A DNA stretch of 64,000 nucleotides from UBA830 sp002295635 (GTDB lineage Bacteria; Pseudomonadota; Alphaproteobacteria; MPNO01; UBA830), in NCBI GenBank assembly GCA_002295635.1, contig DBHK01000011.1, positions 1-64,000 of the forward strand. The letters run 5' to 3'. Every line of letters begins with the position of its first letter. Within the stretch, counting starts at the first letter, position 1. The notes under the pieces were generated by a model, which made no database searches, was not told the origin of the DNA, and saw only the letters and a program-made list of their open reading frames with translations. The translations under genes were made by a program, and so were the position numbers. Below, in pieces: positions 45,139-54,273 of this stretch.

Positions 45139-45900
45139 ATGACAGCATCCAACAACAATCTTTTAAAAGGTATATTTACTAGCGTAGTATTTTTGACGCG
45201 TTTTCCTTCACCACGTTGGCCCGAAGCAGCTGACCGGCCCCTCGCAGCTAGTATGTGGGCCTTTCCTATAGCTGGCGTCCTGGTCGCCACGGTGGGAGGC
45301 GCAATCTACATTCTCTGTAACCTGCTCCAACTGCCGGCCGTCGTCGCCGCACTATTCGCTATAGTCGCAATGATCGTAACTACAGGCGGCCTCCACGAAG
45401 ATGGGTTGGCGGACTTAGCGGATGGCATTTGGGGTGGTGCCCACAAAGAGCGCCGGCTCGCGATCATGTCAGATAGTCGCATAGGCGCCTACGGAGCTAT
45501 CGCTCTAATCCTTACGGTTGCGGGGCGCGCCGCCTCTGTTGCCGCTATCAACGACCCCACTCTTGTACTGGGTGCGCTAGTAGCGGCCTGCGCCGCCAGC
45601 CGGGGAATGATACCGATGTTAATGGTCTTTAGTCAGCCCGTGAAAGTAGATGGTCTCGGCGCCAACGCCGGCATTCCCTCGGTCTCGGTGTGCGGCGGCG
45701 CGTTGCTGTTAGCGTTAATCATTTGCGTTTTGGCTTCTCCAACCGAACCGATGAGTTGTCTAATCGGAGCAGCGGTAGGTGCGGGGATTATCGCCTGGTT
45801 CGCGCAACGAAAACTGGGGGGATATACCGGTGACTCGCTTGGCGCTTCTCAGCAAATAGCCGAAATTTTTGCTCTCGCGGTGATTGCAGGCGCACAATGA
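45139..45900 (+). CDS. cobS: Adenosylcobinamide-GDP ribazoletransferase (cobalamin synthase)
   Basis: A 253-aa polytopic membrane enzyme that joins adenosylcobinamide-GDP with alpha-ribazole to form cobalamin. FLTRFPSPRWPEA near the N-terminus and GGLHEDGLADLADGIWGGAHKERRLAIMSDSRIGAYG near residues 85-120 are diagnostic, the latter containing the acidic metal-binding residues. It is divergent from cobT; its stop is 32 bp from the convergent phosphatase gene. Confidence 0.95.
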   Translation: MTASNNNLLKGIFTSVVFLTRFPSPRWPEAADRPLAASMWAFPIAGVLVATVGGAIYILCNLLQLPAVVAALFAIVAMIVTTGGLHEDGLADLADGIWGGAHKERRLAIMSDSRIGAYGAIALILTVAGRAASVAAINDPTLVLGALVAACAASRGMIPMLMVFSQPVKVDGLGANAGIPSVSVCGGALLLALIICVLASPTEPMSCLIGAAVGAGIIAWFAQRKLGGYTGDSLGASQQIAEIFALAVIAGAQ

Positions 45901-45932
45901 AATATCTTATGTATGCCGCAGGCCCTCGTGGG

Positions 45933-46538
45933 CTAACCCGCCAACCGGTTGACGAAGTTGATGCGCCAGCTTTCAGGGCCGAGATAATCGCAGCGGGTAA
46001 TTGATAAAGTTTCTATCGTATAAGACAGCGCAGCCAGCGGTGCACCCCCCATAGCAGCCGATAGGAACCCACGGATGCTGCCAGCGTGGAGTACAGCGAC
46101 CACAGACCGATCCGTTATTTTTCTCGACCAGTCCAAGGCCGCTTCTTGTACCCGGTTGGAGACCTCCGAAAAGGTCTCCCCGCCCGGTGGGCGGATATCC
46201 GCCGGCCAAGACTTGTCATTTTCGCGAATTTCAGCCCAGACCTCGGCACTAGGACGGCCCTCCCAGTCGCCGAAATTTTGTTCTCCAAATCGTTGCTCAA
46301 CATGAACATCGACGTTATGTCCTCCGCGTGCGGCGAGGATCCCATCAAGCGTTTTTCGTGTCCTCGACAGATGAGAAATCATCCATATTGGGTTTTCAGG
46401 CAAGGCATCGGACAGATTTTGGAACGCTTCCTCGGACGGCATATGAATGTCAAGGTCGAGCGCGCCATAAACAGCCTTTTCAGGATTAATAGTAGGCGCA
46501 TGTCGGATCAGCCACCACTCAGTCACGCTATTTTTCAT
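45933..46538 (-). CDS. Histidine phosphatase family protein (alpha-ribazole phosphatase-like)
   Basis: A 201-aa histidine phosphatase with the catalytic motif LIRHAPT near residue 10 (the more common RHG is RHA here), the second arginine/glutamate region FGEQNFGDWEGRP near 86, and VLHAGSIRGFL near 150. Position at the end of the galE-cobU-cobC operon suggests it removes phosphate from alpha-ribazole phosphate or adenosylcobalamin phosphate, as Salmonella CobC does. The ATG at 46538 overlaps the upstream stop by four bases (ATGA); a much longer frame to 46853 lies inside that gene and is rejected. Confidence 0.88.
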   Translation of the reverse strand: MKNSVTEWWLIRHAPTINPEKAVYGALDLDIHMPSEEAFQNLSDALPENPIWMISHLSRTRKTLDGILAARGGHNVDVHVEQRFGEQNFGDWEGRPSAEVWAEIRENDKSWPADIRPPGGETFSEVSNRVQEAALDWSRKITDRSVVAVLHAGSIRGFLSAAMGGAPLAALSYTIETLSITRCDYLGPESWRINFVNRLAG

Positions 46539-47521
46539 GAATACAATGCCTTCTCGAGACGTACCCAATCCACCGTTTTTCCCGGCAGTCCAAAACGCAG
46601 CCAGCTTGGGTTTTCCAGAAATCTGCGGGTATAGATTCCAGCCCGGCCTAGTTTTTCGTGCATCGTCTGCGCTTTCCCGGAGGTGACTAGCCTGAAAAGG
46701 TTGGTGCCACCCAGTATATCGAGTCCGGCCCCCATTAAAATATTGTCTAGACGAAGGGCTGACTCCTCCAGCCGATCGCGGGTTTTCGTCTGCCAGTCGA
46801 AATCCATTAATGCTGCGGCGCCTATATCGGCAGCTAGCGAGGACACCGGCCAAGGCCCCAGAGCAGCAGCCGTTCTTGCCACCATATCCGGGCCGGCAAC
46901 TACAAAACCGAGGCGTAGTCCGGGTAATCCATAAAACTTTCCAAACGACCGGAGAGCGACGATCCCAGCGGAGGTGCCAGCAGCGATGGAGGGAGCCGTA
47001 TCAAGATCGGCGAAGGCTTCATCCACAACCACTCCTCCGCCTTTCTCCGATAGCAATTTAGCAAGAGAGGTCACATCGGCAATCGCCGGTGTCGCCCCGT
47101 CCGGGTTGTTGGGTCGAGTCACAACCGCAACATCGCAATCGGCTGGTTCTGGCAAAAACTCTGTCTCAAAAACGTCGTGGCCTGCGGCCTTCCACGCAGG
47201 GGTATGCTCTCCATAGGTTGGTGCTACCACGGCGACCCGACAGACATCACGTAGACGAGGCAACCATTGGATCAATGCCTGACTCCCGGGACCACAAGCG
47301 ATACATGCTGGATCGTTTACTCCATATGCAGCCGCCGCGGCTAACTTCAGATTGTCCATCCGATCACTATCAGGAAGCAGGTGAAGCGCTTCGAGCATGC
47401 TCTCTGGTACGGGCCAAGGGTGCGGATTAATTCCAGTACTAAGATCTAGCCAGTCGTCAGCTTGCTCGCCAAAACTATTCGCGGCAGCCCGCAAATCTCC
47501 CCCGTGAAAAACTTCGGTCAA
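46535..47521 (-). CDS. cobC: Threonine-phosphate decarboxylase-like PLP enzyme
   Basis: A 328-aa fold-type I PLP enzyme of the CobD (Salmonella)/CobC (Pseudomonas) family, which provides the (R)-1-amino-2-propanol phosphate arm. The N-terminal HGGDLRAAANSFGEQADDWLDLSTGINP segment is diagnostic. VDEAFADLD near residue 165 and RSFGKFYGLPGLRLGF near 195, with the PLP lysine in FGK, follow. It overlaps cobU by four bases and the phosphatase gene by four. The name follows Pseudomonas usage. Confidence 0.93.
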   Translation of the reverse strand: MTEVFHGGDLRAAANSFGEQADDWLDLSTGINPHPWPVPESMLEALHLLPDSDRMDNLKLAAAAAYGVNDPACIACGPGSQALIQWLPRLRDVCRVAVVAPTYGEHTPAWKAAGHDVFETEFLPEPADCDVAVVTRPNNPDGATPAIADVTSLAKLLSEKGGGVVVDEAFADLDTAPSIAAGTSAGIVALRSFGKFYGLPGLRLGFVVAGPDMVARTAAALGPWPVSSLAADIGAAALMDFDWQTKTRDRLEESALRLDNILMGAGLDILGGTNLFRLVTSGKAQTMHEKLGRAGIYTRRFLENPSWLRFGLPGKTVDWVRLEKALYS

Positions 47522-48045
47522 TTCGTGGTACCTTTGAGGGTCAGTGGTAGTCCGGCAGCTATGAATACCACACGGTCCGCTGCCGCTGCGACTTTTTGGT
47601 TAAGAGTACCTTGCAGATCACGAAAATGCCGCCCAACCTGATTATCGGGTACTAAGCCCAGACCAACCTCGTTTGACACTAGAACTATACACCCTTTGAC
47701 TTTTGAAATTGCCTCAATCAGGTCATCACTTTCTTTTGAAATATCGCGTTCTAAGAAAATCAAATTAGATAGCCACAGGGTAAGACAATCGACCAATAAT
47801 ACCGTATTTGACACGCCATTTTCGGAAATTGCGTCAGGCAAGTCATAGGGTTCTTCAATCGTGGTCCAATCGTCTCCACGGCGACGGCGATGGGATGCAA
47901 TCTTATCCTCCATTTCGTCATCGAAAGCCTGCGCAGTTGCCAAATAGATCGGGGCTCCAGGTAATTCCATTACCAACTCTTCGGCGTATAGGCTTTTTCC
48001 AGAGGATGCACCTCCAATGACGAAAGTCGAGATCGGGGAAAACAT
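47518..48045 (-). CDS. cobU: Adenosylcobinamide kinase / guanylyltransferase
   Basis: A 175-aa bifunctional CobU/CobP that phosphorylates adenosylcobinamide and then transfers GMP. The P-loop is VIGGASSGKS at residues 9-18; HRRRRGDDWTTIEEP near residue 52 contains the guanylylated histidine; LVSNEVGLGLVP near 128 is the family switch. It starts 4 bp after the galE stop and overlaps the PLP enzyme gene by four bases. Confidence 0.95.
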   Translation of the reverse strand: MFSPISTFVIGGASSGKSLYAEELVMELPGAPIYLATAQAFDDEMEDKIASHRRRRGDDWTTIEEPYDLPDAISENGVSNTVLLVDCLTLWLSNLIFLERDISKESDDLIEAISKVKGCIVLVSNEVGLGLVPDNQVGRHFRDLQGTLNQKVAAAADRVVFIAAGLPLTLKGTTN

Positions 48046-48049
48046 ATGT

Positions 48050-49057
48050 TTAGTCCAAGCCCGCGTCGGGTTGCGACAAAATCTGCTTCTGCGCCCGATA
48101 CCAATGCCACGCGGTTGTAACGATATTATCGAGCGATGAGTGCACAGGTTTCCAGCCCAGCACGTCTTGGGCGTGCGCTGTATCTGCTACTAGTCGTGGG
48201 GGGTCTCCTGACCGGCGAATGTCTTCTTCCACAGGCACAGGCCTACCCACCAATCGGCCAACGGCATCCACAACGTCACGGACTGAACACCCCTCCCCAG
48301 CTCCGAGGTTGAAAACATCGGACTTACCGCCGTCGAGGAGGTGCTGTAATGCACGGACGTGTGCATCTGCCAGATCGGTAACATGGATATAGTCCCGCAC
48401 ACAGGTGCCGTCAGTGGTCGGATAGTCTGTCCCAAATATTTTTAGCACCTCTCGATCACCAAAAGCGGCAGCGATAGAAAGCGGAATCAGGTGGGTTTCT
48501 GGATCATGGACTTCGCCGATATCTCCGCCAGCATCCGCACCGCCCGCATTGAAATATCTCAGCACAATATGACGCAAACCTGTAGCAACTTGGTAATCCT
48601 CCATCATTATTTCAATGGCGCGTTTGGTGTTACCGTATGGATTTATCGGAGCCACAGGGGTGACCTCTGAAATAAGATCAACGTCAACAACGCCGTAGAC
48701 CGTACAACTGCTCGAAAACACTACCGGCGGCACGGCGACGGGGATCAGTGCGTCTAGAAGATTGATCGTGCCAGTGAGATTGTTTCTCCAATACTTTGCT
48801 GGGTGGGTAAAGGACTCCCCGATATAGGCTGAACCGGCAAAATGAATTACGCCATCGGGGCAAATATTTCGTACTACCTCAGCAATCCTATCTCGATCGA
48901 GTAAGTCACCCTTTTCCAACTCCCCCCATTTGACCGCCCATTCGTGACCACTTACCAGATTATCAAATACCACGGGCTCCATTCCCGCTGCAGAGAGCGC
49001 CTTGCACGTATGGCTACCTATATATCCGGCACCGCCGGTGACGAGAATCTTATTCAT
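48050..49057 (-). CDS. galE: UDP-glucose 4-epimerase
   Basis: A 335-aa extended SDR with the NAD-binding GGAGYIGSH at residues 7-15, the SSSCTVYG segment near 121 containing the catalytic serine/threonine, and YGNTK near 145 as the Y-x3-K pair. FNLGAGEG and the C-terminal DVLGWKP match GalE. It interconverts UDP-glucose and UDP-galactose. It is the first gene of the operon galE-cobU-cobC-phosphatase, only 4 bp before cobU, although it has no known B12 role. Confidence 0.93.
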   Translation of the reverse strand: MNKILVTGGAGYIGSHTCKALSAAGMEPVVFDNLVSGHEWAVKWGELEKGDLLDRDRIAEVVRNICPDGVIHFAGSAYIGESFTHPAKYWRNNLTGTINLLDALIPVAVPPVVFSSSCTVYGVVDVDLISEVTPVAPINPYGNTKRAIEIMMEDYQVATGLRHIVLRYFNAGGADAGGDIGEVHDPETHLIPLSIAAAFGDREVLKIFGTDYPTTDGTCVRDYIHVTDLADAHVRALQHLLDGGKSDVFNLGAGEGCSVRDVVDAVGRLVGRPVPVEEDIRRSGDPPRLVADTAHAQDVLGWKPVHSSLDNIVTTAWHWYRAQKQILSQPDAGLD

Positions 49058-49242
49058 GGAAAATACATAAATGACATGGCGGACTATTATCCACCCGCAA
49101 CGCCCGCACGCAACCGCTATGGTAGAGAAGAAGCCAAATGCTCATAATTCTCTCCGGTTATGACAGACGGTACTAATCTTGGCCGGACATACGAGGATTG
49201 TCAGGCGGATGGGGACGATTAAAAATACGATAGGAGAAAGAT

Positions 49243-50073
49243 ATGCCACATTTAACCGCGGCCGACGGGATTAAGCTTTATTACGAGGACACGGGAGACG
49301 GTACGCCGATTTTGTTCATCCACGAATTCGCTGGCGACTGGCGATCATGGGAACCGCAGGTTAGCCACTTCAGCCGGCGACGGCGCTGTATCGTGTATTC
49401 GGCGCGTGGTTATCCTGGATCGGAAACCCCGGAAAACGAGGCCAGTTATTCTCAAGATATCGCTCGCGAAGACGCTTTGGCGGTCCTCGACCATCTTGGT
49501 ATTGAAAAAGCTCACATAGTGGGGCTTTCGATGGGTGGGTTCGCAACCCTCCATTTTGGCATGGTATATCCTCATCGAGCTTTATCTCTGACTATCTGCG
49601 GCTGCGGCTATGGATCGGAGCCCAACACACATGAAGAATTCCAATCCCTTTCACTGACCGTCGCCGATAATTTTGAGAGACGGGGTGCGGCCGATTTCGC
49701 CGAGGAGTACGTCACCGTTCCGGGCCGGTTGACCTTCAAGCAGAAAGACCCGCGCGGCTGGGACAACTTCGTTGCTAAGCTGCGGGAGCATTCTAATACC
49801 GGCGCTGCTTTGACACAGCGCGGCGTGCAAGCATCGCGCCCAAGTCTGTGGGATTTGGAGGAGGAAATCCGATCGATTCCAGTGCCATCGATGATCGTTA
49901 CCGGCGATGATGACGAGCGCTGCCTAGTCCCCGGTATCTTCATGAAAAAACTTATCGCGGGATCGCGCCTCTTCGTGATTCCTAACACTGGCCACGTTCT
50001 TAATCTGGAAGAACCGGAGTTATTCAACAACGTGTTAGGTGAGTTTTTTGCTGATGTGGAGGTTGGGAACTAA
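49243..50073 (+). CDS. Alpha/beta-fold hydrolase
   Basis: A 276-aa alpha/beta hydrolase with nucleophile S96 (VGLSMGGF), a probable Asp in VTGDDDERCL near residue 223 and His in NTGHVLNLEEP near 250. The family resembles 3-oxoadipate enol-lactonases and haloperoxidase-like esterases, but no substrate is evident. AGGAGA upstream supports the start. It is divergent from galE with a 185-bp gap and convergent with the acyl-CoA ligase gene. Confidence 0.87.
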   Translation: MPHLTAADGIKLYYEDTGDGTPILFIHEFAGDWRSWEPQVSHFSRRRRCIVYSARGYPGSETPENEASYSQDIAREDALAVLDHLGIEKAHIVGLSMGGFATLHFGMVYPHRALSLTICGCGYGSEPNTHEEFQSLSLTVADNFERRGAADFAEEYVTVPGRLTFKQKDPRGWDNFVAKLREHSNTGAALTQRGVQASRPSLWDLEEEIRSIPVPSMIVTGDDDERCLVPGIFMKKLIAGSRLFVIPNTGHVLNLEEPELFNNVLGEFFADVEVGN

Positions 50074-50133
50074 ACCGTGAAAACAAAAACTTTAATATAA
50101 TATAGCTGTGGATCGTCGTTCTTTGAACAGGAG

Positions 50134-51765
50134 CTACGCTTTCGGTAGTTTGTAGCCCTCAAAGATGTTGCGTAGATCCATTTTCAATAGCTTCCCAGTC
50201 GCCGTGTGGGGGAGTTCGTCAATAAAGGCGACATCATCTGGGATCCACCATTTGGCCACCTTACCCTCGTAGAATGCCAATAGGTCTTCCGCAGACACGT
50301 CGCTTCCCTCGTTACGGACCACAATCAATAATGGGCGTTCATCCCATTTGGGATGGCTGACACCGATCACTGCTGCCTCGAAAACCCCCGGATGGCCGAT
50401 CGCGATATTTTCTAGTTCTATGGAACTGATCCACTCACCACCAGACTTTATTACATCCTTAGAACGATCAGTGACGTGCATATAGCCGTCAGAATCGATG
50501 GTCGCAACATCACCGGTAGGAAACCAACCCTCAGAATCGTGGCTGGCACCTTCGGCTCGATAGTATTCACTACACACCCAGAAGCCGCGTACTTTCAGCT
50601 CACCAAACGACTTGCCGTCTTCCGGCAAGGGGTCATTTGCGTCATTGACGATCTTCATATCTATGCCGTAGCAAGGACGGCCCTGCTTAACCTGTCTGTC
50701 GTATCGAGCTTCATCAGTTTCACCCTCCATACCGTTCTTGGGCCAATTGACTGTACCTAGAGGTGACATCTCCGTCATACCCCAAGCATGGAGAACTTGG
50801 ACACCGTATTTCTCATGCATATCCACGCTCATTGCCCGAGGTGCCGCCGATCCGCCGATCACGCAATACTTAAACTTCTCGACCGTATTACCACTGCGGT
50901 CTAGATAGTCTAGCAGGCCGAGCCACACTGTCGGTACGCCAGCAGAAATGGTAACGCCCTCGTCCTCGATCATCCTGTGGATGCTCTCACCATCCATCTC
51001 TGCGCCAGGCATCACCATTTTGGCACCTGCCATGGCGGCAGCATATGGAATGCCCCAGGCATTTACGTGGAACATCGGCACAGCCGGCATGATGGCGTCC
51101 GTAGCCGAGATATTGAGCATATCCGGCGTCATTGCGGCCCAGGCATGGAGCACGGTAGAACGGTGAGAATACAAAACCCCCTTGGGATTACCCGTCGTTC
51201 CGGAGCTGTAACACATGGACGAAGCCGTGTTTTCGTCGAACTGTGGCCAATCGTAATTGCCATCCTCCGCCGCTAGCAGTTTCTCGTAGCAATACACATT
51301 GGGTAGGCTGGTATCCGGCATGTTGGTTTCGTCGGTCATGATCACAAATGCTTTCACTGACGTTGCCTCCGCGGCTATTCCCTCAAGTAGTGGGACAAAG
51401 GTGAGATCAGCGAATACAATTTTGTCCTCAGCGTTTTCGAGGATGTAAGAAATTTGCCCGGAAAACAGCCGCGGGTTGACCATGTGACAAATGGCGCCCA
51501 TGCCGGATACGCCGTAATAAAGTTCTAAATGGCGAAACCCATTCCACGCGAGAGTGGCAACACGATCACCCGGGGCGATCCCCAGACGAGTAAGCGACTT
51601 TGCAAGTCGCTTTGACCTTACCTGCGCGTCGGCATAATTGTATCGGTGGATTGGTCCTTCGACCATCCGTGATACAATTTCGGTACCGCCGTGGTATTTC
51701 GCGGCATATTCCAACACCGACGAAATCAGCAGCGGCTTGTCCATCATAAGGCCAAGCATCCACAT
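50134..51765 (-). CDS. AMP-dependent acyl-CoA ligase (AlkK-like medium/long-chain)
   Basis: A 543-aa acyl-CoA synthetase of the ANL superfamily that activates a carboxylic acid to its CoA thioester through an acyl-adenylate. The N-terminus MLGLMMDKPLLISSVLEYAAKYHG is typical of AlkK-like medium-chain ligases. P-loop YSSGTTGNPKGVLYSH is near residue 190, GWFPTGDVATID near 415, and a C-terminal lysine region TATGKLLKMDLR ends the protein. It is divergent from the enoyl-CoA hydratase gene 85 bp away, and probably feeds that operon's pathway. Confidence 0.92.
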   Translation of the reverse strand: MWMLGLMMDKPLLISSVLEYAAKYHGGTEIVSRMVEGPIHRYNYADAQVRSKRLAKSLTRLGIAPGDRVATLAWNGFRHLELYYGVSGMGAICHMVNPRLFSGQISYILENAEDKIVFADLTFVPLLEGIAAEATSVKAFVIMTDETNMPDTSLPNVYCYEKLLAAEDGNYDWPQFDENTASSMCYSSGTTGNPKGVLYSHRSTVLHAWAAMTPDMLNISATDAIMPAVPMFHVNAWGIPYAAAMAGAKMVMPGAEMDGESIHRMIEDEGVTISAGVPTVWLGLLDYLDRSGNTVEKFKYCVIGGSAAPRAMSVDMHEKYGVQVLHAWGMTEMSPLGTVNWPKNGMEGETDEARYDRQVKQGRPCYGIDMKIVNDANDPLPEDGKSFGELKVRGFWVCSEYYRAEGASHDSEGWFPTGDVATIDSDGYMHVTDRSKDVIKSGGEWISSIELENIAIGHPGVFEAAVIGVSHPKWDERPLLIVVRNEGSDVSAEDLLAFYEGKVAKWWIPDDVAFIDELPHTATGKLLKMDLRNIFEGYKLPKA

Positions 51766-51850
51766 TCCTTCCTTTGATTGTCCGCATTTTTACGTTTAAA
51801 CCAAAACTATCGTCGCAAACGTCACGTGACAATCAGTTGAAAGGGTAAAA

Positions 51851-52639
51851 GTGTCATACGAAAATCTGTCTTTCGACGTCGCACACGGAGTGGCGCGGCT
51901 AGCGCTGAACCGCCCGAACGCAGCGAACGCTCTTAACTCGGATATCTGTCGTGATCTTTTCGACGCCACCATCGCCTGCGACGAACGCGACGATATCCGT
52001 GCTGTCCTGCTCACCGGCGAGGGTGCAATTTTCTCAGCTGGAGGGGACCTAAAATATTTTGCAGCTCAAGGAGATTCTCTCGGATCAACACTTAAAGAAA
52101 TCACTGGATTATTGCACGCAGCGCTATCCCGCATGGCCCACATGGACGCGCCTGTCGTTGGCGCAATCAACGGTATGGCTGCGGGGGCCGGGTTTAGTTT
52201 GGCTGCCGCCTGCGACTTCGCGATCGCAGGTGAATCTGCGAAGTTCACCCTAGCCTATACTGCGGCCGGACTATCTCCAGATGGTTCTTCTACGTGGTAT
52301 CTTCCTAGGCTAATAGGGCTGCGACGAGCAAAGGAGCTGATGCTAACCAACCGCATGCTGAACGCAGATGAAGCACGGGAAATAGGGATCATTGACCTCG
52401 TGGTCCCTGACCAGCAGCTTCAAGATGAGGCCATGGCACACGCCAAGAATTTTGCTGCTGGACCTACGAAAGCTTTTGGTGCAACCAAGCGTTTGCTGCA
52501 GGAAACATGGATTGGTGGACTGGAAACTCAAATGGACCGGGAAACGCGGTCAATCGTCAATCTGACCCGAACGACTGATGCTCACGAAGGTATCGATGGC
52601 TTCGTCAACAAACGCAAGCCGAATTTTAAGGGCCGCTGA
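51851..52639 (+). CDS. Enoyl-CoA hydratase/isomerase family protein
   Basis: A 262-aa crotonase-fold protein with the oxyanion-forming segments GAIFSAGGDLKYF near residue 58 and AINGMAAGAGFSLAAACDFAIA near 105. The catalytic glutamate position of classical hydratases is replaced (AGLSPDGSST near 140), so isomerase or other crotonase chemistry is possible. The start is GTG at 51851 with AAGGG five bases upstream. It begins an operon with the dehalogenase, SDR and acyl-CoA dehydrogenase genes. Confidence 0.9.
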   Translation: MSYENLSFDVAHGVARLALNRPNAANALNSDICRDLFDATIACDERDDIRAVLLTGEGAIFSAGGDLKYFAAQGDSLGSTLKEITGLLHAALSRMAHMDAPVVGAINGMAAGAGFSLAAACDFAIAGESAKFTLAYTAAGLSPDGSSTWYLPRLIGLRRAKELMLTNRMLNADEAREIGIIDLVVPDQQLQDEAMAHAKNFAAGPTKAFGATKRLLQETWIGGLETQMDRETRSIVNLTRTTDAHEGIDGFVNKRKPNFKGR

Positions 52640-52640
52640 C

Positions 52641-53510
52641 GTGATCTGGACAGACAAGTTAACCACCAATATCAAAGGCCTGAACATGGCTTGGGTTGAA
52701 CGCGGCGCGGGCGATCCGATAGTGTTCCTGCACGGTAACCCCACATCTTCATATCTCTGGCGAAATGTAATTCCATACCTAGAAAGATTAGGTCGATGCA
52801 TCGTGCCCGATCTGATCGGTATGGGGGATTCCGATAAACTTTCCAACTCTCGGTCCGGCCGTTATCGGTTTACCGAACATCGCGAGTATCTCGATTCATT
52901 TCTCGATCATGTCGGTGTTAACGAGCGCGTCACTCTGGTTACCCACGACTGGGGATCAGCACTCGGATTCGACTGGGCCAGTAGGCACCGTGAGTCGATA
53001 TTTGGCATTGCTTATATGGAAAGTATTGTTTGTCCGTTAGGATGGGATGATTGGCCGCTATCATCCCGTCCTATTTTTAAGGGAATGAGATCCGACGCCG
53101 GGGAGGAACTAATTCTTGAACGCAACATGTTCATCGAACTGATCCTGCCGCAATCTATCCTGCGGCATCTTACGGAGGAGGAAATGAACGAATACAAACG
53201 GCCATTCGCAGACGCGGGCGAAGACCGCAGGCCCATGCTCAGCTGGCCCCGGGAGATACCTATAGAGGGAGACCCGGATGATATAGTAGAAATTGTACAG
53301 TCCTATGCTGACTGGCTTAGCAATTCTGATGTACCCAAACTATTCATCAATGCCGAACCCGGTGCCATTCTGGTGGGCCGCCAGCGCGAATTCTGCCGAA
53401 AATGGCCTAACCAGCTTGAAGTGACTGTGCCCGGAATCCATTTCATCCAAGAAGATTCCCCGGACGAGATTGGCCAGGCAATCTCTGGCTGGATAAAGAA
53501 TATCTCATGA
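52641..53510 (+). CDS. Haloalkane dehalogenase (LinB-like, HLD-II)
   Basis: A 289-aa alpha/beta hydrolase closely resembling LinB/DhaA. The full catalytic pentad is present at a constant offset of five from LinB: N33 (HGNPTSS), nucleophile D103 and W104 (THDWGSA), acid E127 (YMESI) and base H267 (GIHFIQEDSPDEIG). N33 and W104 bind the halide, so it should hydrolyse carbon-halogen bonds. The GTG at 52641 is chosen: AAGGG lies eight bases upstream, it follows the enoyl-CoA hydratase stop by one base, and the LinB alignment begins there. It overlaps the SDR gene by four bases. The natural substrate is unknown. Confidence 0.92.
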   Translation: MIWTDKLTTNIKGLNMAWVERGAGDPIVFLHGNPTSSYLWRNVIPYLERLGRCIVPDLIGMGDSDKLSNSRSGRYRFTEHREYLDSFLDHVGVNERVTLVTHDWGSALGFDWASRHRESIFGIAYMESIVCPLGWDDWPLSSRPIFKGMRSDAGEELILERNMFIELILPQSILRHLTEEEMNEYKRPFADAGEDRRPMLSWPREIPIEGDPDDIVEIVQSYADWLSNSDVPKLFINAEPGAILVGRQREFCRKWPNQLEVTVPGIHFIQEDSPDEIGQAISGWIKNIS

Positions 53511-54265
53511 GAGCTGATTTTTCTTTGGACGGCCAAGTGGCTCTTGTTACCGGTGCGTCATCGGGATTAGGCCGCGCATTTGCCGGTTTTTTAAATAACG
53601 CGGGCGCATCTGTCGCTATCGCCGCTCGACGGGCCGATAAGTGTATGAAAGTGGCGGAAGAAATCGGTAGTAATACTTTAGCGGTAAGTATGGACGTCAC
53701 AAACCAAGAAAGTATTGAAAGTGCGATATCAAAGATCGAAACGGAATTAGGGCTAGTTACTTTGCTGGTTAACAACGCCGGCATCGTGAACAATAATCCC
53801 GTGATAGACACTTCCCCAGAAGATTGGCGCCAAGTAATCGATACCAACCTCACTGGCTACTTCCTTATGACGCAGGCGGTCAGCAGACGTTTGATTGCGG
53901 CAAAGAAAAGCGGCCGGATCGTCAACGTCTCGTCGATTTTGGGGGTAATACCAAGCGGCCAAGTACATGCTTATGCTGCATCGAAGGCCGGTATCAATCA
54001 GCTGACCCGCACTTCAGCTCGGGAACTCGCTCGATACAATATCTCGGTTAATGCTATCGCGCCGGGGTATATTGAAACCAATCTTAACCGTGATTTTCTC
54101 ACGGGATCGGCTGGCGGACGTATCCTTGAGCGTATAGCCCAGCGCCGGTTTGGACAGCTCGAAGACCTCGAGGGGGTTCTATTGTTGCTCACTGCGCCCG
54201 CGGGGGGTTATATGACCGGAGAAGTCGTCACTATAGACGGCGGTCTCAGTCTCAGCGGAATGTAA
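53507..54265 (+). CDS. SDR family oxidoreductase
   Basis: A 252-aa short-chain dehydrogenase/reductase. It has the nucleotide-binding TGASSGLGRAFAG at residues 13-25, NNAG near 86, catalytic Ser in VNVSSILG near 140 and YAASKAG near 153. It resembles 3-hydroxyacyl-CoA and 2,5-diketo-type reductases. It is translationally coupled to the dehalogenase gene (ATGA), so it may oxidise the alcohol released by dehalogenation or a hydroxyacyl-CoA from the hydratase. Confidence 0.92.
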   Translation: MRADFSLDGQVALVTGASSGLGRAFAGFLNNAGASVAIAARRADKCMKVAEEIGSNTLAVSMDVTNQESIESAISKIETELGLVTLLVNNAGIVNNNPVIDTSPEDWRQVIDTNLTGYFLMTQAVSRRLIAAKKSGRIVNVSSILGVIPSGQVHAYAASKAGINQLTRTSARELARYNISVNAIAPGYIETNLNRDFLTGSAGGRILERIAQRRFGQLEDLEGVLLLLTAPAGGYMTGEVVTIDGGLSLSGM

Positions 54266-54273
54266 ACAGAAAT

